From: Cercis canadensis
Taxonomy: Eukaryota; Streptophyta; Magnoliopsida; Fabales; Fabaceae
Reading direction: 5' to 3'
Assembly: GCA_003255065.1 (NCBI GenBank)
Contig: QAOA01006413.1
Coordinates: 156,341 to 220,340 of the forward strand
DNA: 64,000 bases
Part shown: positions 44,465 to 56,828 of the stretch, piece after piece
Layout: every line of letters starts with the position of its first letter
Position numbering within the stretch: position 1 is the stretch's first letter
Position numbers and translations under genes: made by a program
The notes under the pieces: generated by a model
Told to the model about the DNA's origin: nothing
Database searches by the model: none
What the model saw: only the letters and a program-made list of their open reading frames with translations

Positions 44465-47044
44465 GGCGGTGATGATCTATGGACTACATTGCCTACATCC
44501 ACTTCTTCCAATTGCTTGGGGTTCCACTAAAATTCGAATTCAGTTGTCCAAGCTTCTCCAATCTTACATCCATGATTTTTCTTCAAGCTAACCAAGAACT
44601 TAGATTTAAGTTTAGTTGTCCAAACTTCTCAAAGCTTTACATCTATAGTTTTTCTTCAAGCTAACCAATAACTCACACCCTCTAACAAACACACTAGAGA
44701 TCACTTGCTTAGATTTCTCCCACAGAAATCTGGATACAAAATCACATTTCTCATAAATGAAGCCCCATTAAAACAACTCTCTCAATAGAGAAGAATTTGA
44801 AGCTCTCGTAAATGATGAAGAAGAAGAGAGAAAATGCTAAGTACAAAGACTTAGAAAATATATTCTTCTATTTCACTCTCTCTTTCTTTCTTGCTTAATT
44901 TCTGAAGCCTAGAGTCATACTTTTAAAAGGCAAGATAATTTCACATGAAGGAGCACTGGGTAACCACTTATCTCAAGGACAGCTGTCATCCACACTACCA
45001 AAGGAAATCCCACTTGTATTATCCTTTTGCTTTTTGAGATAAAATATCTCTTACTTTTTCCTTGAAAAGTGGATCTCCACAACAGCACATCTATGAGGAA
45101 ATTTCTTCATTTTGCATAAGAAATTTTCTAATAGGATTAGAGAATTTTCAGATCTTCTAGATTCTTTAGAAATCCTTGTCCACATCAGCAAGTACTGGGC
45201 AATCAACTTCTGGAAGAACAAGTTCTCCTTTTGCCAAAACAAGTTATTGAAAGAGAGAATTGGTTCCCAAGACTTCTTGCTAACCTGTTCTTAAATATAC
45301 ATTTAGGCACAAAACATAGAATTAGTAATAGTAAGATAATTTGTTATCATTAAAGTTGAATTAGAGAATTGTGGAACCAACAAAATCTGTCTTATAAACT
45401 TAAAAACTCAGAAATTTGGAAACCAAAATTATGGGATGGGATTATTAGGTTAACATGTTATGTGGCCCTGAAGAAAGAAACAAAATTCTTTTGGACATTC
45501 TTTCCATGGTTGCCAAAATTTAGTTGATGATCATTCATAACTAATGAATGTTCAACTTAGTTAATGGGATTCAGCAAGAACATGAATAAAATAACCCTGG
45601 CTGTGGAAATATCTCTTCATACTTTGAAAAATACAGTCAAAATATCCAATCCAAGCTTTATAATGCATTTATTTCTTTACCTTAATTAACCACATATAAA
45701 ATTACAAATCTCCTGACTGCTTGGTGAAAGAGGCTCTGATACTATTAATAACCAATTCATCTAAAAAACTTAAGCTGTTAGGTGAAGACCTATGAATAAT
45801 TTTATATTTAACAATTATCTCATGTATCAGTGTGTAATAAGCATTCTCAACAAATAACACTCTGTATAAAGGGCGAGTGTCTACAATGTTGCATGTTCCA
45901 TATCATATTTAACGGGTTGAAAATATTGGCTCTCTCTCACCCAACCTACCCGAACTTGTAGTATAATAACATGCAACCGTGGTATGCATACCTTCTGGGC
46001 ATTTAACGTTGACCTTCTCAAGAGTTCTATAAAGAGCTCATTGAGTTCTATATATTTGAGTGCTTTTGGTCAGTGTACGTTAGTGAGAAAATACCATGAG
46101 ATATTTTGATGAGGAGAATTTTGGGTGAGTTTGAGTGCAGTTAAGTAATTTTATTTTTATTTTGTATGATTTTTATATTTTATTTTTGTTTTAATAGTGG
46201 CTTAAACATATCACTTACCCAAATCGGAAAAAACGAAAAAAGAGGGTGGAAGCGCGTTTCCAGTGCTGGTATGCCAATTGCATTTCGGAAACGCAATGGA
46301 AACAGGTCCAGCAGAAAAATTGCTGTTTCGGTGCAACGTAGCTAGGGATAGATCCTTTTTCTTAGCGAACAATTGGAAAAGCTTTCAAATTTCATTGCAC
46401 GGATAAAAAAATTCACTAGGACAAATTGTATTAATGATGAACATATATACAAATTGAAGGCGTTAGGTGGAATAAGTATCATCTATATTTGACTATAATT
46501 AATTTGATGATCTAGATCTATTCCATAATATATTTTGATCTTGACAATGTCATATTCAGTGTGCTCTTGAAATTTTCTGGGAGAAGGGTATGGGCTATTT
46601 ATGATTTGGTAACTAACGCTTAATATTTAGTTTAAGGGGTCATAATTGAAGCCAGATTGAGGGGGGGGGGGGGGGGGNTGGGGTTGGGGGGGTGGAAGGG
46701 GACGCACAGGATCAAGGAGTTGAAGCAAAGAGGTCATGTCACATGTGACTTTACATTTAAAAAAAAATAAAATGAGAGAGATGTGTGACTACAACAGCTC
46801 TTTTTATGGACTTTTTTTTTTCTAATTTATTATTTTAAGGAAGGTTTATTACATATAGGACTAGAGAAACAGCAATGTTAGTTTCTTTCTTCTCTTCACC
46901 CCCTCCCCCACCAAAAAAAGAAAAAAAAAAAAGAAAAATTCTACATCTTCATACACGAGATTGATTATTCATCCTCTGTACTACTAACACTGACTAACAG
47001 AATTGCCTCCACTTGTTGGACGTACCGTTGAAGTCGAACTCCTC
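44465..47044. other. Intergenic DNA between P450 copies
   Basis: 44465-44700 includes the short upstream flank of the P450 pseudogene, with repeated 'caagctaacca' and 'ttgtccaagcttctc' units. 45000-46650 has no gene that I recognise. 46661-46677 is a run of 17 G ending at an N (46678), followed by further G-runs. 46800-47044 is the 3' flank of the intact P450; it resembles 41570-41797 and so was duplicated with the gene. Confidence 0.5.
46661..46702 (+). repeat. G-run with gap, potential G-quadruplex
   Basis: Seventeen consecutive G, an N, then 'tggggttgggggggtgg'. At least four G-tracts are available for a quadruplex. The N probably marks failure of sequencing or assembly through the homopolymer. 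Confidence 0.7.
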
Positions 47045-48613
47045 TCAACTGTTCCTCTTAGTGATTCTTACCTTCAGACCATGTTTCATAAAAAGTCCAA
47101 TTGAAAGGCTTGGATAAACAGGATGACCTTCTACCACTTGAATATGATAATTCCACAAAATAGCACTTGCCACCATTTTCATTTCAATGAAACTCATGTC
47201 TTTACCCAAACAAGTTCTTGGTCCTGCATTAAAAGTTACGTACTTGTAAGATGGCACATGAATTATCTCTCCCCTCTCTGAAATCCACCTCTCTGGCTTG
47301 TACGCCAAGTAATCTTCTCCCCATATCTCCTCCAACCGTCCCATTGCATATGAAGAGAATATTATTATTGTATCTGCATTTATATGATGGCCACTTGGAA
47401 GTATGTCTGATTCAATTGCATGTCTTTGTGTGAAAGGTATTGGCGGAAAAATCCGCATTGCTTCACATATAGCTGAATGGAGATAAATGAGCTTTTGAAC
47501 TTCTTCCATTCCTAAAACCATCCACTTTTCTTCTCTATCTGGAAAATTATCTTTGAGCTCTTCAAGAATCTTGGCTTCCACTAATGGGTGTGTTGCAACA
47601 AGCCAGAAAAACCAACTAAGGCCTGCAGTGAGGGTGTCCTTCCCTGCTGAAAGTATGTTTATCACATTGTCCCTAATAAGTTTGTCGTCCATTTGTCCCT
47701 TCTTTTCTTCTTCCTTCATCATTGCTGATAACAGCTCGAAGTGTGTTTCGTCCATTCCAGGACGGCTTTCACTTCGTTGTTTAAGCTTGCATCTTACAAT
47801 CTCATACAAGAAAAGTTCAGATATTTTTCTGGTCTCACTCATTTTTTTCTCTTTCCCAATTCCAAGCCATTTCTGCAGTTTCCATAAGGTTCTTGGCACT
47901 ACACAACGGTGGAATAGTGCAACTTGTGCTTCACTAAAAAACTTCTCATACACAACTTGCGGTAAGTCAATAGAAAGACAATTAGGATCAAACCCTAAAA
48001 CTATGTAACAAATATTATCAAATGTAAATCTATTGAAGACATCTTGTAAATCTACCTCAATGCCTTGTTTCTCTGCATGATCGAGAAATGGAAGTAAACA
48101 ACCTTCCACCTTCTCCTTAACAATCTTGTCAAGAAACATATCAAAGCTTCTCTGTTTAAACAAAGAGTGCAGGAGTCCCCTGCTGTGTTTCCATTCCTCT
48201 GCATCACTCAAGATTCCTTTTCCAAGAACTTTAAAAATCTCACGAAACATAGGTCCCTTATCATAGTTGCGAAAATTCTTGCTTGTAATGTGAAGTACAT
48301 TCATGGGGTCGCACGTAAGCACAACCTTCCTTTTGGTTATCCATGGTGCTATGAACTCCCCAGTGCCTCCACGTTGTTTAAGAGCATGGGTTACATAATC
48401 ATGGATATGCCACAAGTTACATAGAAGCGAAGGCAACATTCTAAGGATGGGCCAGTCTGTGAAGAGGGAGTTTTTATTTCGTTTCCAATGGAGAAGGAAG
48501 AGGAAGCAAAGAATGGCTACAATTATTTCTTTGTACTCAAGCATGGTGGTGATGATATTTGGATATGATGGTTTCTCTTGTGGCATTGCAGGGATGATTG
48601 GATTCATTGCCAT
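47045..48613 (-). CDS. CYP96A: CYP96-type cytochrome P450 (alkane/fatty-acyl hydroxylase-like), intact
   Basis: A single-exon frame of 522 residues, the normal size for CYP96/CYP86-clan monooxygenases. These use NADPH-P450 reductase at the endoplasmic reticulum and usually hydroxylate long-chain alkanes or fatty acids; CYP96A15 makes wax alcohols and ketones. Visible motifs: hydrophobic anchor at about 28-43, WPILRMLP at 54-61, I-helix AGKDT at 323-327, K-helix EAMR at 384-387, PERW at 440-443, and the haem loop FNAGPRTCLG at 461-470 with ligand Cys468. Absence of introns fits CYP96A. The start may be Met24 (MLEYKE) instead: the sister copy at 53585 has a stop just upstream of that codon. It is the only intact P450 in the cluster. 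Exact substrate unknown. Confidence 0.92.
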   Translation of the reverse strand: MAMNPIIPAMPQEKPSYPNIITTMLEYKEIIVAILCFLFLLHWKRNKNSLFTDWPILRMLPSLLCNLWHIHDYVTHALKQRGGTGEFIAPWITKRKVVLTCDPMNVLHITSKNFRNYDKGPMFREIFKVLGKGILSDAEEWKHSRGLLHSLFKQRSFDMFLDKIVKEKVEGCLLPFLDHAEKQGIEVDLQDVFNRFTFDNICYIVLGFDPNCLSIDLPQVVYEKFFSEAQVALFHRCVVPRTLWKLQKWLGIGKEKKMSETRKISELFLYEIVRCKLKQRSESRPGMDETHFELLSAMMKEEEKKGQMDDKLIRDNVINILSAGKDTLTAGLSWFFWLVATHPLVEAKILEELKDNFPDREEKWMVLGMEEVQKLIYLHSAICEAMRIFPPIPFTQRHAIESDILPSGHHINADTIIIFSSYAMGRLEEIWGEDYLAYKPERWISERGEIIHVPSYKYVTFNAGPRTCLGKDMSFIEMKMVASAILWNYHIQVVEGHPVYPSLSIGLFMKHGLKVRITKRNS

Positions 48614-50193
48614 GGATGGAATTCATTTCTCATACTTAAATATATATACATGGTGCAAATTGTTAGTGTGACTTGAATTTTATTTGTAGGTCAATCTTGG
48701 TTGCTTGAACTTAAAAAATCAAAGATTCATGGTGGTAGTGAAAGACTTCAACAAGTAATTGCTGTTTTGATTCCATGCAATCTGTAAAATGTTGATTATA
48801 TTTTTCACAAGTAAACGCCGCCAACGTCTTCCATTATTTAAAAAAGGGTGCACTGATGGGCCAAGCAGTTTTGAGTCTTTTGAACATTAATATTGAAGAA
48901 GAAAAAGGATGTGCTAGACCATCTACTAGTTGACCGCTAGCATTTTATAACGGTTTTTAAAAATGAACCGTCACCTATAATAAATTTCACAATAGTTCCT
49001 AATTGAATTAGTCCTCAATAAAAGTTTCTTCACCACTGCGCAAGCTTCTTTTATTTAAATTTTTATCTTTAAATGATTAAAATTGGTATAAATGAATATT
49101 ACAATCAAAAATATATTTCGTACACGTCTCAGTGTGTATATGTCAGTCATACAAATACGCATAACATAATTAGTAGAAAAACTTTCGTAAGAAGTTGAGA
49201 TTTGAAATTTGAATCCCCCATTCCCTTATATCATCAGCTATAAAATCTTGTCATATCTAGACAAAAGAAAAATGTGTATATACCAATCACATAATTTTTT
49301 TGTGTTATTAATTTGGGCAAGAGAAATAGTAGTCCTGACACTAATGTCTCACTAATTCCCAGATATGTAGGTTGTAGTTAAATATGAACCATCAATAAAA
49401 AGTTTAAGTGAAACTAATTAAAATTGTAAGGTATAAATTAGATTAGGCCCTATAATGATGAGAAAAGGTCAATTGCATGATAAAATGATACGCTTACATA
49501 TCTTAAAAGAGGTATTAGGAGGTGTAAAACAGTTTGAGCCCTAAAGAAAATGTATAAGTCTGGTTTAAAAAAAAATTACATATAATTCATGGCTAGTTAT
49601 TTAATACCACAGTGGTACTCATATCACAAATAAAATAATGATAAGTACAGTTTAATTTACTTAACAGTCTAAAATTTTTACATATAATTCAAGGCTAGAT
49701 ATATGAGACTTATAAAATATATGGTATATGGTCTAGATCATCTTAATAGGTAGTTATGCATGTGCTATCATTACCATTTGTGATACTAAATAATTAGCCG
49801 TAATTCAATCTTGTGTATAACATTATATATTTCACTATGTTTAATTCTAATTTTGTTGACTATGAATCTAATTGATTATGAAACATGTATAAATAGTATA
49901 AAAGGGATTCAACGTTAACGTTGAAACTTATCATAAAACTCGGTTTTGAACACTTCAATAAGGTGGAAGAGTAAGATTATACGTTCATAACATAGTATAT
50001 ATAGATAAACATGTTAAATTCATTTAGGTCATATATATTTAAATGATGAGTGAGATATAGACAACAGCGTGAGTTACTTTAATTTTTGTTTGTCTAATCT
50101 ATTTAAACTATGACTTTTTAAATTTTATTTCCAAGCTAGAATCAAAATTTGCACACTTATAGTTTCATTTGTTGACTTTTGTGTAAATATCTG
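48614..50193. other. Upstream region of the intact P450, no gene
   Basis: AT-rich flank. 48614-48680 ('gatggaattcatttctcatac') shares sequence with the N-terminal stub at 50330-50350. No other gene, RNA or clear element was recognised. Confidence 0.5.
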
Positions 50194-50345
50194 TTGCTTC
50201 TCCAATGGAGAAGGAAGAGGAAGCAGAGAATGGCTACAAGTATTTATTTGTATTCAAGCATGTTGGCGACGATGTATGCATGTATGAATATGGAGATTTC
50301 TGTAGTAGCGTTGAAGGGATGATTGGATTCACTGCCATGATTTCC
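50194..50345 (-). pseudogene. N-terminal stub of a CYP96-type P450
   Basis: About 150 bp match the start region of the other copies ('ccaatggagaaggaagaggaagcagagaatggctac' region, start codon complement in 'aagcatg'). This corresponds to MLEYK and the membrane anchor. The rest of the gene is missing; to the left the homology ends. Immediately to its right the usual upstream flank is split by a fold-back element and then continues at about 50745. Confidence 0.7.
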
Positions 50346-50359
50346 CACACCTAAATATA

Positions 50360-50735
50360 TAGGTAAGCACTATGCTACCACCCCTACTCACGTATGGTAT
50401 CTAATGAGAGTTACAATGTGATTTTGATGTCATTGCAAAAACTATATACCAAGATACATAATTTTTTATAAAATATAAGAATGATATGATATAAGAAAGC
50501 ATGCCAAAAAATAACTTTTTCAAATTTACTTTTTGGCACATTTTCTTATATCATGATATTCTTAAATTTTATAAAAAAAATATGTATTCTAACTTATACT
50601 GAATGATTCAATTTTTTAAGATTTTTGCAATAACACAAAAATTATACTGTAAATTCTACTAGGTCTCACTCAACTAAAAGAGATGTAACATAAAAGAATA
50701 TCATAAGAGTAGTAGCTTAGGCCAAACTAAATATA
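50360..50735. mobile_element. Fold-back MITE upstream of the P450 stub
   Basis: The left half ('aaaactatataccaagatacataattttttataaaatataagaat' through 'agcatgccaaaaaa') is the inverted complement of the right half ('tttttggcacattttcttatatc' through 'tatactg'), centred near 50520. One arm recurs at about 10270-10440 next to the copia LTR. No coding content. Target duplication not resolved. Confidence 0.65.
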
Positions 50736-50744
50736 TATAGTGCA

Positions 50745-52010
50745 AAGTGTTGGTTGAAAAGTCAAAGAATGCTGCGCCTGCATTGTTTGATTCCATGCAT
50801 TTGAAGGGTTAAACATATATGACTATCTTTTTCCCAAGCAATAAATGTCATCTGTATAACCTGTGCATTTAAGCTTCTTAGAGCTTTGACTATCTTTTGC
50901 ACAAATAAATGCCACCTGCCACATTTTCCTTGATTCTATTCAAAGTCAAGAGATAGAAATGTATTGCCCAAAAAATATGAAGAGAAATTATACTTGTACC
51001 AATGTGTTAAAAATTAGACCGGGATGACATTTCATTTTTAAGATTTAATGTATTAAATTTTTATTTCAATAGTTATTTAGTTTCTTGATTATTGTTACCT
51101 AATTATTTGATAATTATCTCTTTATTAGTATTTGTGCATGCATGATCCATAGTTAAGTATACTATTATTGGCTTAAAAAATAATTGTATTTATTTTATAT
51201 ATAAAAAAAAATTGTTAGGTAATAATAAAATTTAATTAATAAGAATGGTGCAGCGCCGTAAGTGGTGACGGTCGCTGGCGGGGCAGGACCACCGAGTGCT
51301 GTTGGTTGTTATTTCGAAATTGATTCCCAATTTCTATTAACTAGCAGTGGTGTTTTAAGAGGAAGAGTTGTTTCAATGATTGGTAGTAGTCATCTAATTA
51401 AGTGAACTTGTGGAGTGTGGTTTCTAGGCTTTTGTATTTGTTCATTATAAAGTCTATTTGTTGAGAAAAAATTATATGCGAAATAATGAAAATATGAAAA
51501 TTTTAAATTTGTCAGAAAGTGGAAAAACGTGGCTAGGTTAATGATTAAATCACCACATAATTAAGCTGCCTATCAAACAGGAGACCATATTTGAAAGAAC
51601 ACGAACTCATGAAGATGAAGGCAATATTTTTTATTTAATTTTTCTAACTATCTTGTTCTGTTAATGGAAAGTAACGCATGAAGCTATGAACTAAGATTTG
51701 TTCAAAAAATAATTGATCTTAACACAGACTAAACAAATCCAGAGATTAAATGGCCAAAAACATGTATATGATAAGTATAAAGGAGTGAAAGGTAACGTTC
51801 TCCCGTGTTAATTTGACTCATATAATGGTTATTTTTCCTTTATATATAATTTCCATGACTTTGAATCATCTACTTCAATTTTAAGAGACTGGACTGGTGG
51901 TAGAAGTGAGCATGTGTGTGTGATTAAACGCATGTACTTTCTTAAGACTAGCCCAAAATGTATAACTATATATTTCAATTTTGCAGACTTCAATGCACTA
52001 TATTTATTAT
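50745..52010. repeat. Duplicated P450 upstream region, copy 1
   Basis: Aligns with 53735-54970 over about 1.2 kb ('ccacctgccacattttccttga', 'aatggtgcagcgccgtaag', 'tggaaagtaacgcatgaagc', 'agtgagcatgt'). This is the upstream flank that once belonged to the stub at 50194-50345, now lying just downstream of the next P450 copy. No gene is present. Confidence 0.8.
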
Positions 52011-52085
52011 TCATCCTCTATACTACTAGCATAGACTAACAGAGAGTACCACTGTTGGCCATGCCTTTCAATTGATTCCCTTCTC

Positions 52086-53585
52086 TCAACTGTTTCTCTT
52101 CGTGATCCTTACCTTTAGACCATGTTTCACAAAAAGTCCAATTGACAGACTTGGGTAAACAGGGTGACCTTCCACTACTTGAATATTATAATTCCATAAA
52201 ATAGCACCAGTCACCATCTTCATTTCGACAAAGCTCATTTACTTACCCAAACAAGTTCTTGGGCCTGCATTGAATGTTATGTACTTGTAAGATGGTACAT
52301 GAATTATTTCTCCCTTTTCTGAAATCCATCTTTCTGGTTTGAACTCTAAGCAATCTTTACCCCATATCTCTTCTGATCTTCCCATTGTGTATAATGAGTA
52401 TATGATCATTGTATCCGGGTTAATATGATGGCCACTGGGAAGTATGTCTGATTTAATCGCATGTCTTTGCGCAAAAGGTATTGGAGGAAAAAGCCGCAGT
52501 GCTTCACATATAGTTGCATGGAGATAAACTAGCTTTTCCACTTCTTTCATCCCTAAAACCATTCGCTTTTCTTCTTTGGTTGGAAAGTTATCTTTGAGCT
52601 CTTCAAGAATCTTAGCTTCCACTAATGGATGTGTTGCGACAAGCCAGAAAAACCAACTGAGGCCTGCAGTTAGGGTATCTTTCCCTGCAGAAAGTATGTT
52701 TAGCACATTGTCCCCAATAAGCTTGTCATCGATTGGTCCCTTCTTTTCTTCTTCCATGATCATTGCTGATAACAGCTCAAAGTGTGCTTCCTCTATTCCA
52801 GCATCACATTTGCCTTTTCCTTTACGATTACATCTTATAAACTCATACAAGAATAGTTCAGATATTTTGCGGGTCTCGCTCATTTTTTTCTCTTTCCCAA
52901 TTCCAAACCATTTCTGCAGCTTCCACAAGCTTCTTGGCACTACATAACGGTAGAATAGTGCAACTTGTGCTTCACTAAAAACCTTCTCATACACAACTAG
53001 AGGGAAATCAATAGAAAGACAATTTGGGTCAAACCCTGAAACTATATAGCAAATATTATCAAATGTAAATCTATGGAAGACATCTTGTAAATCTACTTCG
53101 ATTCCTTGTTCCTCTAGATGATCAAGAAATGGAAGTAGACAACCTTCTACCTTCTCCTGAACAATTTTGTTAAGAAATAGATCAAAGTTTCTCTGTTTGA
53201 ACAAAGAGTGCAAGAGTTCCCTGCTGTGTTTCCATTCCTCTGAATCGGTCAAGATTCCCTTTCCAAGAACTTCAAAAATCTCGCGAAACTCTGGCCCCTT
53301 ATCGTAGTTGGGAAAATTCTTGCTTGTAATGTGAAGCACATTCATGGCATCGCAGGTAAGTACAACGCTGCTTTGGGTGAACCAGGGTGCTATAAACTCC
53401 CCTGTACCCCCATGTTGTTTTAAAGCATGGGTCACGTAATCATGGATATTCGACAAGTTATATAAAACTGAAGGCAACATTCTAAGTATGGGCCAATCTG
53501 TGAAGAGGGAGTTTCTGTTGCGTCTCCAATGGAGAAGGAAGAGGAAGCAGAGAATGGCTACAAGTGTTTCTTTGTATTCAAGCAT
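52086..53585 (-). pseudogene. CYP96A: CYP96-type P450 with a premature stop just after the haem loop
   Basis: Open for 448 codons from 53585: anchor, WPILRMLP, AGKDT (300-304), EALR (361-364), PERW (417-420) and FNAGPRTCLGK (438-448, Cys445). A TAA at 52239-52241 follows, where the sister copies have an Asp or Glu codon. Beyond it the same frame stays open for 50 further codons (MSFVEMKM to RITKRNS) to a normal stop at 52086-52088. A single G-to-T change therefore explains the truncation, and the copy is otherwise undamaged. The lost part is the L-helix and the C-terminal beta region, usually essential for folding. Either a very young pseudogene, a null allele, or a base-call error. Start at MLEYKE because TAG lies five codons upstream in frame. 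Confidence 0.9.
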
Positions 53586-53702
53586 GGTGGTGATGATCTA
53601 TGGATATGGAGGTTTCTGTAGTAGCTTAGCAGGGATAATTGGAGGGTTGATTGAAAAGTCAAAGAATGGTGGTAATCATGAAAGAGTTCTACAAGGAATG
53701 CC

Positions 53703-53732
53703 AGCTGCGCCTGCGCCTGCGCCTGCGCTTGC
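53703..53732 (+). repeat. Short (gcgcct)n repeat
   Basis: 'gctgcgcctgcgcctgcgcc', then 'tgcgcttgca': about four imperfect 6-bp units just upstream of the P450 start at 53585, in an AT-rich setting. At the corresponding place in the 50745 copy only one unit remains ('gctgcgcctgcatt'). Confidence 0.7.
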
Positions 53733-53734
53733 AT

Positions 53735-54990
53735 TGTTTGACTCCATGGATTCGAAGGGCTAAACATATATGATCATCTTTTTGACTTTTTCCCAAGCAG
53801 TATAATGTCACCTGTATAACCTATGTGCATTTAAGCTTCTTAGAACTTTAACTATCTTTTTCACAAATAAATGCCACCTGCCACATTTTCCTTGACTCTA
53901 TTCAAAGACGAGAAATGTATTGCCCAAAAAAATATGAAGAGAAATTATATTGGTACCAATGTGTTAAAAATTAGATCGGTATGACATTTTATTTTTAAGA
54001 TTTAATGTATTAACTTTTTATTTCAATAGTTACTTAGTTTGATGATTATTGTTACCTAATTATTTGATAATTATCTATTTATTAGTATTTGCGCATGCAT
54101 GATCCATAGTTAAGTATACTATTATTGGCTTCAAAAATAATTGTATTTATTTTATATATAAAAAATTTTGTTAGATAATAATAAAATTTAATTAATAAGA
54201 ATGGTGCAGCGCCGTAAGTGGTGACGGTCGCCGGCAGGGCAGGACCACCAATTATTGTTGGTTGTTATTTCTAAATTGATTCCCAATTTCTATTAACTAG
54301 CAGTGATGTTTTAAGAGGAAGAGGGTTGTTTCAAGGATTGGTAGTGTTTTCTGGTTTCTTAATTTTTGTGTTTGTGAAATTTAGTCATCTAATTAGGTGA
54401 ACTTGTGGAGTGTGGTTTCCAGGCTTTTGCATTTGCTCATTATAAAGTGTATTTGCTGAGAAAAAAATATATGCGAAATAATGAAAATGCGAAAATTTTA
54501 ATTTTGTCAGAAAGTGGAAAAACTTTGCTAGGTTAATGATTAAATCACCACATAATTGAGCTGCGTATCAAACAGGAGACCATATCTGAAAAACACGAAC
54601 TCATGAAGATGAAGGCAATATTTTTATTTAATGTTTCTAACTTTCTTGTTCTGTTAATGGAAAGTAACGCATGAAGCTATGAACTAAGATTTGTTCAAAA
54701 AATAATTGATCTTAACACAAACTAAACAAATCCATAGATTAAATGGCCAAAAACATGTATATGATCGATAAGTATATATAAAGGAGTGAAAGGTGCCGTT
54801 CTCCGGTGTTAAAATATGACTCATGTAATGGTTATTTTTCCTTTATAAATATTTTGCATGACTTTGAATTATCTGCTTCAATTTTAAGAGACTAGACTGG
54901 TGGTAGAAGTGAGCATGTATGTGTGATTAAAAACATGAATATAACTATAATTCTATCATTGCCAGTTTCTTAAGACTATGCCAAAAGGTA
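53735..54990. repeat. Duplicated P450 upstream region, copy 2
   Basis: The true upstream flank of the P450 copy at 52086-53585, paralogous to 50745-52010. It contains no gene. The pair shows that the duplication unit was one gene plus at least 1.2 kb of upstream DNA. Confidence 0.8.
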
Positions 54991-56576
54991 TAACTATAAT
55001 CAAGAAAGATTCAGCGGGATATTGATTTATTTTAGGTACCAGGTTAATGAACCAACACCAAAAAAGGCTCAAATAGGTATCATTTCTGCTTGATTATCAC
55101 TTTGATGGTCAATATTTGTTGCATAATTAAGCGATCTGATGATAAAGTCATCTTAAGAGACCTCTTCAATTTTGCTATAAGAAGACTCTAGGCTTTTGAA
55201 TAATCAGTAACTCATATAGCAATGACAGATCAGCAAGGATTTAGATATATATATATATATATATATATATGCAATTTACTCAACCAGCAACAATTACATC
55301 AGCAATAAAATTGGGTGGTTCATCAACCCAGCAAGTCATAGAATCTAGGGTTTTGCCAACAGTGGCCAACCTATTCACTACTTGATTAGCATCTCTACAA
55401 ACCAAGTTGAACACTATAGTGCGAAAAGAAGCACTATTAGCTGGTGGATATTGTCCAAAACCAAACCATGACCAGACAGGTTTTGTGTCCTTCTATTAAG
55501 TGCCCTGATAATACCTTATGCATCACTTTCTAGACATAGATCAGCTAGGATTTTTGTTTAGACAACAAGGTTGAACCAAAATTGAGAAAAGGAAACGTAA
55601 ATTAGTTTTATGGTATGTTTGGTAGGGGAGTAAAAGGAGTAAAATTTACTTTGTTTTAAATGTTTGACTGTAGAAATAAATTGACGGAAACTATTTAGAG
55701 GAGTAATAGAGGCGGAAATATTTTGGACCCCTTTCATCAATCCCCCATCTCCTCAAATTTTCCTCTCTTCTTCCTCTCTTCACATTCTCCAAGGCATACT
55801 AAATATAATTAAAGAGTAATGTTTACATCTATTTTTACTCCTTAAAAAAAGAGTAAATGATACTTCCTTAATGTTTACCCTTCATCCAGCTACCAAACAT
55901 ACCCTTAGTAAAATAATTTTTTCACTTTTGTATTTTCATATAATATACATGACTATGTATATTATGTGAAAATATATGGGAGAAGAAAGTATTTTACTCT
56001 TAATTTTATTATAATATAAGTAGAAAAAATATTTTTATTAATTTGACATTTCTTTGTAAAAAATATAATCGTTAATTAAAAAATGTTTATAGATATACAT
56101 TATTTCTTTAAAACATGATATGTAAAATAAATTTGAAGCACAAATGAGCATTCTAATAAAATGTACATATCAAAGTGAGGGATCGATGAGAGCAAGTTCA
56201 TCAATAATTGCCTTCAGAGATTGCAGGTAGTCTGTGACTTACTTAGAACCACGAACTAGTGTTAGAGGACTATGAGCTAGTGTTGGTATTTGAGGCCATT
56301 GGATCGTGTCTCGTAAGAGGTGTATGCTCTAATACCAAAATAAGGTTAAGCAGCATTGTAAGTGCTAAAGGTGTTATCATAGTTCTTATTGATTCTCATA
56401 TTTTGATATAAACAAAAAATATAAAACAAAATCTATAACACCTATAATAAACAATTATCTAATCAACTATGGAAAAAATACATTGGATCCTATGCAATAT
56501 TTGTCTAAAGAGATTTTGGTGCTGCAAACTTTGATTGAGAGGATGTTGGTGCAATCATGGAGTGCGTAAAATCTGC
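54991..56576. other. Intergenic DNA with microsatellite and MITE
   Basis: 55244-55270 is (at)n of about 26 bp. 55608-55906 looks like a hAT-type MITE: 'tggtatgtttggtaggggagtaaaa' at the left and the inverted 'agctaccaaacataccctta' at the right, with inner 'aggagtaaaatttact' against 'tttttactcctta'. Its target duplication is unclear. The rest has no recognisable feature. Confidence 0.5.
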
Positions 56577-56694
56577 ACTGATAGAGGGATGGGCCAGTTT
56601 GTGAAGAGGGACTGAGGGAGTTTCTGTTGCGTCTCCAATGGAGAAGAAAGAGGAAGCAGAGAATGGCTACGAGTTTTTCGTTGTGCTCAAGCAT
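56577..56694 (-). pseudogene. Second N-terminal stub of a CYP96-type P450
   Basis: Starting at 56694, MLEHNEKLVAILCFLFLLHW matches the membrane anchor of the intact gene. A short insertion (about 'ggagtttc...gactgagg') shifts the frame at WPIL, and homology ends within about 40 codons. To its right a 'cagggacggatctagaaatttt' segment begins, resembling the end of a common plant non-autonomous hAT element, then the N at 56785. Confidence 0.75.
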
Positions 56695-56828
56695 GGTGGC
56701 CAGGGACGGATCTAGAAATTTTGATTAATGGAGACAAGAAATATATTATAGATATTTTTATCAAAAAAATTATTTCATATACAANATGAAGAATTTAAGA
56801 ATTGGAAAGTTTCTAGACCAGAATTCAA

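Noticed and set aside
47553..48008. 151-codon plus-strand frame opposite the intact P450
   Set aside because: Shadow of the P450 coding strand; the same antisense frame recurs opposite the sister copy at 52576-52947.
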